Program-made: the position numbers and the translations under genes
Notes under the pieces: model-generated
What the model saw: the letters and a program-made list of their open reading frames with translations, nothing else
What the model was told of the DNA's origin: nothing
Database searches by the model: none
NCBI GenBank assembly: GCA_964569055.1
Contig: CAZMSZ010000055.1
Span: 1 to 27,086 of the forward strand
Direction of reading: 5' to 3'
Source of the DNA: JAWLGW01 sp964569055
GTDB lineage: Bacteria > Planctomycetota > J058
Length of the DNA: 27,086 nucleotides
Shown: in pieces, positions 23,301-27,086 of the stretch
Position numbering within the stretch: position 1 is the stretch's first letter
Layout: each line of letters starts with the position of its first letter

Positions 23301-23573
23301 GCGCTCGGCTACCTGCACGCGCAGGCCGAGAGCCCGCTCGCGCACCTGCTGCCGCTCCTGCTCTGGAGCGAGGCCAACCTCGACGTCGAGAGCCGCGAGC
23401 CGTTGGTGCTCGAGGCGCAGGAGCAGGTCGTGGCGCGCTTGCGCGCGCTCGGCCGCCGCGAGGCGGCCGAGGCCTTCGCCGCGCTCGACGCGCTCGACGT
23501 GGCGTTCCCGCCGCGGGCCTACGCCGACCCCGCCCTGTGGGACTGGCTGGGGAGGAGCCCCGGTGAGCGCTGA
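20334..23573 (+). CDS. Membrane-anchored pseudokinase with helical-repeat C-terminus
   Basis: 1079 residues if started at the CTG at 20334, which overlaps the upstream stop as CTGA. The first GTG is at 20397 (1058 residues), but it would cut a helical motif (SELVARGVVRADVVARLW) that is echoed 30 residues later (AALARGLLPRVAADALLAG), so I prefer 20334. After a Pro/Ser-rich linker, ~20820-21600 encodes a kinase-like fold without catalysis: HGQLGPD replaces HRDLKPEN, TGWEG replaces DFG, and no VAxK lysine or glycine loop is seen, yet LAPEV and RSDVYGLGALL are kept. A membrane helix follows (AAAIAAALAALSLTGAGVTYG, ~21660), then coiled coil and helical repeats. Its end overlaps the next kinase by 11 nt. 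Likely an allosteric partner of that kinase. Confidence 0.87.
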   Translation: MTPLERRVASELVARGVVRADVVARLWQEGAARGLAYGGSALLGAALARGLLPRVAADALLAGLGVGAAEGASGLIAPVARPAAPGAPFDPRGRSGESLAPWASGSLSGAPSPSPGEQTRAGPAPSVAPSGASSFGPARPPVAGAPDDRTLVAPVSLPPAGAAVDLELLGLGGERYEPRGEPGPSDAAVRALDRRIQREVELRLLGSDASSSWRHARLLAQLDHPAIPKVHDVGTLGGRAFYSLDPVEGELLEELAQRDEPAPLPARVRAVLAAAAAVTHASERGVVHGQLGPDCVWVGSFGRVWVTGWEGARLSGAAAPELRQAAGGEPPPIRRELPHLAPEVRAGGEPTRRSDVYGLGALLLVALGGRAPRAGRAPAPPRDAPRALAAIARRATASDPQARYEAPGAVLEDLRRYLDGRAVSAERDTLLRSLARLARRYPVAAAIAAALAALSLTGAGVTYGLVAARAARAREQQGEAERQRAQASEARAAAEQTRQAAAARVALAERLRGFDAALAEALGGGPAAEARFAAAERLARAAIEETGDERVREAVLSRLHRGRGEYYLTRARPPRADLALADFAAAAALAPEDPEAQLEVFLAARRLPGREAERAEEAALEALAHLSGPAARLGQLEREVRAAEREAWRLAQQRPPAMLPWAGPKEDPLFRELDRLAERRWDLAFAHELLGRYRNALSVPGVHRNNEVLLEGTPTKPRWERLAAFPNFTRALLLDPVDPWAPGGFLEALNGQWGGHPILRWKGGWLTAQLARRARLAARPDAAIDLALTLQYHLGRAACTRPLLERALAELPVTPRSGPDPRQLGGLLLARARLASGERAGPELAELALPAPLRPGQRMLLGWDALAAGETERGLRELLEGLVASFDEPKLEPLAGRLYALTLPKYCAPHDLLRALTDRRVRAEELVPLISRQLPPPQPGEGQDFLRMSLVLARAVALARLGGDPRPDLARHEQAGVNYTSYAMGLRLLALGYLHAQAESPLAHLLPLLLWSEANLDVESREPLVLEAQEQVVARLRALGRREAAEAFAALDALDVAFPPRAYADPALWDWLGRSPGER

Positions 23574-26388
23574 GGTCCAGCGGATCGCGGGGCGGTTCGA
23601 GGTCCTCAGGGAGCTCGGCCGCGGCGGCGTCGGGCGCGTGCTCCTCGCGCGCGACGCCCAGCTCGGGCGCAAGGTCGCGGTCAAGACGCTCCTCGCCGAC
23701 TCGGGCGCCGCGCGCGCCCGGTTCGTGGAGGAGGCGCAGGTCACCGGCCAGCTCGCGCATCCGAACATCGTCCCGGTGCACGCGCTCGGCGTGGACGGGC
23801 GCGAGCTGTACCTGGTCATGAAGCTGGTGGAGGGGCGCGACCTCAAGGAGCTGGTGCGCGAGCTCGCCGCGGGCTCGCGCGCCGCGCAGCGCGAGTACGG
23901 GCTGCGCCGCCGGCTGCGCCTGTTCCTCAAGGTGTGCGAGGCGATCGGCTACGCCCACGCGCGCGGGGTGATCCACCGCGACCTCAAGCCGGCCAACATC
24001 ATGTTCTCGGCGGGCGACGAGGTGCTCGTGCTCGACTGGGGGCTCGCGCGGCCGTTCGCCGAGCACCCCTCGGCGACGCTGGCGCGGCGCGAGGGCCAGG
24101 CCGAGGCGCCCGGGGAGCAGGTCCGCTCGCAGGTCCGCGCGCTGAGCGGCGACACGCACGGCGCCACCTCCGCCGAGCTGACCAGCGAGGGCGCGGTGAT
24201 CGGCACGCCGGCCTACATGCCGCCCGAGCAGGCGGACGGCGGAGTCCCGCTCGATCCCCGCGCCGACGTGTACGCCCTGGGCGCCACGCTGTACGAGCTG
24301 GTGGCGCTCGCGCCGCCCTACCGCGGGCCGACGTTCGCCGTGCTGACCGAGGTCCTCGACGGGCCGCCCCCGCGGCCGAGCGCGGTCGCGCCGCCCGAGC
24401 ACCCCGTCCCGCCGGCGCTCGAGTCGATCGTGCTGCGGGCCATGGCGCGCGAGCGCGACGACCGCTACCCCGACGCCGCGGCGCTCGCCGCCGACGTGGA
24501 GCGCTTCCTCGACGGGCGCCGCCCCGAGGCGCACCAGGAGCGGCTCGGGGAGCTGCTGCGCCGGCTGTTCGAGCACCACCGCGTGGCGCTCGGCGTCGCC
24601 GGCGGCGCGCTGACGATCGCGCTGGCGCTGCTGCTCGCGGCCACGCTCGCCGTCTCGGCCGAGGAGCGGCGGGTGCGCGAGGCCGCGGCGGAGGCCACGC
24701 GCGCCGCCGAGCAGGCGCGCGAGGAGGAGGCCGCCGCGCGGACGGCCGCGGCCGAGCTCGAGCGCTCGGCGCGCGCGGTCGAGCTGCTGGGAGGCGCGCT
24801 GCAGCAGGTGCTCGCCTTCGAGGCGCTCGCCACGAGCGCCACCCCGCTGACGACGGAGGAGGCCCTGGGCGAGCGCACGCTCGACCAGCACCGCGAGGAC
24901 GCGCGCGCGGTGCTGACGCGGCGGCGAGGCGACCTGCTCGAGCTCGCCGGCCACGAGGAGGAGGGAGCCGAGCCGGCCGCGCTCTCGCCCGCCTTCGCCG
25001 GGCTCCTGCGCGAGCTCGAGGGGCTCGTCCGGCGGGTCGACCAGGCCTACGCGCAGGCGCTCCTCGGCCGCCGGCCCGAGCTGCTGCCCGCGCGCCTGGG
25101 CGAGCTCGACCTCGGCCCGCAGGCGCCGCTGTTCGCGGCCCGCGCCGCGCTCCGCTCCGAGCGGCGCGCCGAGGCGCGGGCCGCGCTCGCGGGCGCGAGC
25201 TTCGCGCCGGGGAGCCCCGAGGCGCGCGCCGCCGCGGCCCTGAGGGCCACGCTGGAGGGCGCGCCGCTGGCGACCCGCCGCGCGGCCTGGGACGCGGCGG
25301 TGGCCGCCGCGCCGACCTGGAGCTGGCTCTACCTGCGCCGCGGCGAGTGCCGCGTGCTCGCGGGCGACCACGCGGGGGCGCGCGAGGACTTCGACGCGGC
25401 GGCCGCGCTGTTCCCCGTCGACGCCTGGATCTACGGGGCGGCCGGGCTGGGCACGTTCCCGATCTACGGCGACCCGGACATCTACCGCGAGCTGGCCGCG
25501 TTCGTGCGCCGGGTCGCGCCGCAGAACGCGACGCTCAGCCTGCTGCAGGCGCAGAACCGGGTGTGGCTGGAGGGGAACCTCGGGGCGGCCGCCGCGGCCC
25601 TGAACGAGGCCGCGCGCTCGGGCGCGGTCCCCGAGCAGGTGGCGCAGTGCTGGCTGGCGCGGGCCGCCCTCGTGGCGCGCTCGCCCCAGGCCCTCGAGGT
25701 GGCGGAGCGCGCGACGCAGCGCGCGGCGGAGCTCGCGCCCGACGACCCGCTGGTGCTGGGTTGTCTGGCGGAGGTCGCGCTCCGCCGCGGCGCGCCCGAG
25801 GAGGCGCTGAACCTCGCCGCGCGCGGCCTGGCGCGCGCGCCCGACGACCCGCTCCTGAGCGGCGTGCGCGGCGAGGCGCTCCTGGCGGTCGGGCGCGCGG
25901 CCGAGGCGGTCGCGCCGCTCGAGCGCGCCGCGCTGCCGGCCCTGGCCTCGGGTCCGTGGCGCCTCCTGGCCGAGGCCTACCTCGCGAGCGACGACCCCGC
26001 CGACTGGGAGCGCGGCGTGGCCGCCGCGCGGCGCGGCCTGGAGCACGACCCGCCCACCACCTTCTCGCGCCACGCGCCCGCGCGGCCGATCCCGGGCGAC
26101 CCGCGCCTCCACCGGGTGCTCGGGCAGCTCCGGCGCAAGCAGGGGAAGCTGGCCGAGGCGGCGGTCCACTTCGCGCGCGCCTACACCACGTCGCGCATGC
26201 GGTGGGCGACCGAGGCGCTCGGCGAGGACCTCGTGGACGCGCTCAGCCTGGGCGAGGTGCACGAGGCGCTCGGCCTGCCGGCCGAGGCGGCGCAGTGCTA
26301 CGCCTGGGCGGCGGCCGACCCGCGCCTGAGCGCGGAGGCGCAGCGCCGCCTCGAGCGCCTCGGCGTGCCCCCCGCGGGGCCGCGCTGA
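23563..26388 (+). CDS. Membrane-anchored active Ser/Thr protein kinase with TPR C-terminus
   Basis: 941 residues from a GTG at 23563, with GGGGAGGAG just upstream and 11 nt overlap with the pseudokinase gene. A complete PknB-like kinase fills residues ~10-325: GRGGVG (19-24), VAVK (K41), HRDLKPAN (D140), DWG (D158; W for F, as in many planctomycete kinases), PPEQ (220-223) and ADVYALGATLYEL. The segment from DWG to PPE is about 64 residues, roughly twice the usual, and rich in Ser/Thr, so it may hold autophosphorylation sites. One membrane helix lies at ~341-365, then a coiled coil, then TPR-like repeats to the end (e.g. LYLRRGECRVLAGDHAGAREDFDAAAALFP). The kinase faces the cytoplasm and the repeats lie outside. 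Likely phosphorylates operon partners or itself. Confidence 0.93.
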   Translation: MSAEVQRIAGRFEVLRELGRGGVGRVLLARDAQLGRKVAVKTLLADSGAARARFVEEAQVTGQLAHPNIVPVHALGVDGRELYLVMKLVEGRDLKELVRELAAGSRAAQREYGLRRRLRLFLKVCEAIGYAHARGVIHRDLKPANIMFSAGDEVLVLDWGLARPFAEHPSATLARREGQAEAPGEQVRSQVRALSGDTHGATSAELTSEGAVIGTPAYMPPEQADGGVPLDPRADVYALGATLYELVALAPPYRGPTFAVLTEVLDGPPPRPSAVAPPEHPVPPALESIVLRAMARERDDRYPDAAALAADVERFLDGRRPEAHQERLGELLRRLFEHHRVALGVAGGALTIALALLLAATLAVSAEERRVREAAAEATRAAEQAREEEAAARTAAAELERSARAVELLGGALQQVLAFEALATSATPLTTEEALGERTLDQHREDARAVLTRRRGDLLELAGHEEEGAEPAALSPAFAGLLRELEGLVRRVDQAYAQALLGRRPELLPARLGELDLGPQAPLFAARAALRSERRAEARAALAGASFAPGSPEARAAAALRATLEGAPLATRRAAWDAAVAAAPTWSWLYLRRGECRVLAGDHAGAREDFDAAAALFPVDAWIYGAAGLGTFPIYGDPDIYRELAAFVRRVAPQNATLSLLQAQNRVWLEGNLGAAAAALNEAARSGAVPEQVAQCWLARAALVARSPQALEVAERATQRAAELAPDDPLVLGCLAEVALRRGAPEEALNLAARGLARAPDDPLLSGVRGEALLAVGRAAEAVAPLERAALPALASGPWRLLAEAYLASDDPADWERGVAAARRGLEHDPPTTFSRHAPARPIPGDPRLHRVLGQLRRKQGKLAEAAVHFARAYTTSRMRWATEALGEDLVDALSLGEVHEALGLPAEAAQCYAWAAADPRLSAEAQRRLERLGVPPAGPR

Positions 26389-26389
26389 C

Positions 26390-27086
26390 GTGACGAGCCG
26401 CGTCGCGCAGGACGTCGGCACGGGCGCGGTGCGCGGGCTGTGCCTGGCCGCGATCGTGGGCGTCCCGGTCGGCGCGCTCCTCTTGCTCAACGACGCGCCC
26501 CTGGCCGCGTGGGCCAGCGCGGGGGCCACGCTGGCCGGGCTGGGGTTGATCGCGATCCCGGCGGCCGCCCTCGAAGGGCACGGCCGACGCGGCGCGGGGC
26601 TGGGCTGGCAGCTGGGCGCGATCTGGGCGGTGGCCTGGCTGGGGTTGGCGCTCGCGGCCTTGCAAGGGGTCTACGTCCACACGCTCGTGGCTCGCTCCTC
26701 TCCGGCCGCCGCGCTGGCGCAGGTCGGCGACGAGCTCGTGCGCCTCTCCCAAGAGCCCACCGCGCTGGCGCCGCTCGCCGGCCTGGCGATCCCGTTCGCG
26801 GTCGTCGCGGCCCTCGGGGCCGAGACCCCGCGGCTGGCCTCGCGCGCCTTCTGGCAGAGCCTGGTGTTCGGCGCGCCGCTCCTGGTGGTGGGCGGCTGCG
26901 GGGCCATGGTCGCGCTCGGGCTCGCTGCGACGCTGATCGCCTGGAGCTACCGCGCCGCCGAGCGGCTGCGCGGCCTGGTCGCGCGGCGGGGCGCCGACCC
27001 CGCGCGCGACGAGCTCTCGGCGCGCGTGGCGCAGGGCGAGCTGCGCTTTGGTCGGCTGTGGCTGCTGGCGCACCTCGAGGAGCCCG
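26390..27086 (+). CDS. Polytopic membrane protein, last gene in the operon (3' end outside window)
   Basis: Starts at a GTG at 26390, one base after the stop of the kinase gene, and stays open to the window edge (232 complete codons). Hydrophobic spans include LCLAAIVGVPVGALLLL, ATLAGLGLIAIPAAAL, LGAIWAVAWLGLALAAL, then PLAGLAIPFAVVAALG and LVFGAPLLVVGGCGAMVALG, separated by short charged loops, so at least four or five membrane helices. The visible tail is cytoplasm-like and charged (RRGADPARDELSARVAQGELRFGRLW). Family not recognised. Tight linkage to the kinase suggests it is a membrane partner or target of that kinase. Confidence 0.8.
   Translation, partial: MTSRVAQDVGTGAVRGLCLAAIVGVPVGALLLLNDAPLAAWASAGATLAGLGLIAIPAAALEGHGRRGAGLGWQLGAIWAVAWLGLALAALQGVYVHTLVARSSPAAALAQVGDELVRLSQEPTALAPLAGLAIPFAVVAALGAETPRLASRAFWQSLVFGAPLLVVGGCGAMVALGLAATLIAWSYRAAERLRGLVARRGADPARDELSARVAQGELRFGRLWLLAHLEEP

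Noticed and set aside
19944..26529. Two - strand open frames of over 1100 codons opposite the kinase operon
   Set aside because: Both are shadows: the + strand genes carry kinase, membrane-helix and TPR motifs and tight start/stop overlaps.

Overview
The window is extremely GC-rich (by eye about three quarters G+C, with G or C at nearly every third codon position). Genes are packed with 4-11 nt stop/start overlaps, and several use GTG, TTG or apparently CTG starts. Hanks-type Ser/Thr kinases fused to a membrane helix and helical repeats, one with a DWG in place of DFG, sit beside long TPR proteins, an LTXXQ protein and a zinc-finger anti-sigma factor. This suggests a high-GC planctomycete; a myxobacterium-like lineage is the main alternative. 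No rRNA or marker gene settles it.

Left part (1-5750). A serine-[aspartate/glutamate] tract (136-321) lies at the convergent end of a possible + strand gene entering from the left and a 24-repeat TPR protein on the - strand. Divergent from the TPR gene are two translationally coupled HNH-endonuclease-like paralogues, then tRNA-Lys(TTT), an alanine-rich - strand protein, a gene-free stretch with a palindromic repeat, and a coupled pair (DUF1328 small membrane protein, then a lipoprotein).

Middle part (5951-18270). A receptor-like kinase carries a degenerate kinase domain in front of an active one. A coupled phosphate operon follows: DUF47 protein, PiT transporter and a papain-fold-like lipoprotein. 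Next come a small zinc-site/winged-helix-like protein (- strand), an RluA-family pseudouridine synthase, a coupled ECF sigma / anti-sigma pair, a second copy of the palindromic repeat family, and on the - strand an LTXXQ (Spy-like) envelope protein and a secreted agmatine/peptidyl-arginine deiminase-family enzyme with an extra N-terminal domain. A 416-bp gap rich in inverted repeats follows.

Right part (18271-27086). Four co-directional genes form one tight operon: a helical-repeat protein, a membrane-anchored pseudokinase, a membrane-anchored active kinase and a polytopic membrane protein cut by the window edge. The pairing of a dead kinase with a live one, seen here as adjacent coupled genes and at 5951 as one fused chain, is the most system-like signal in the window.
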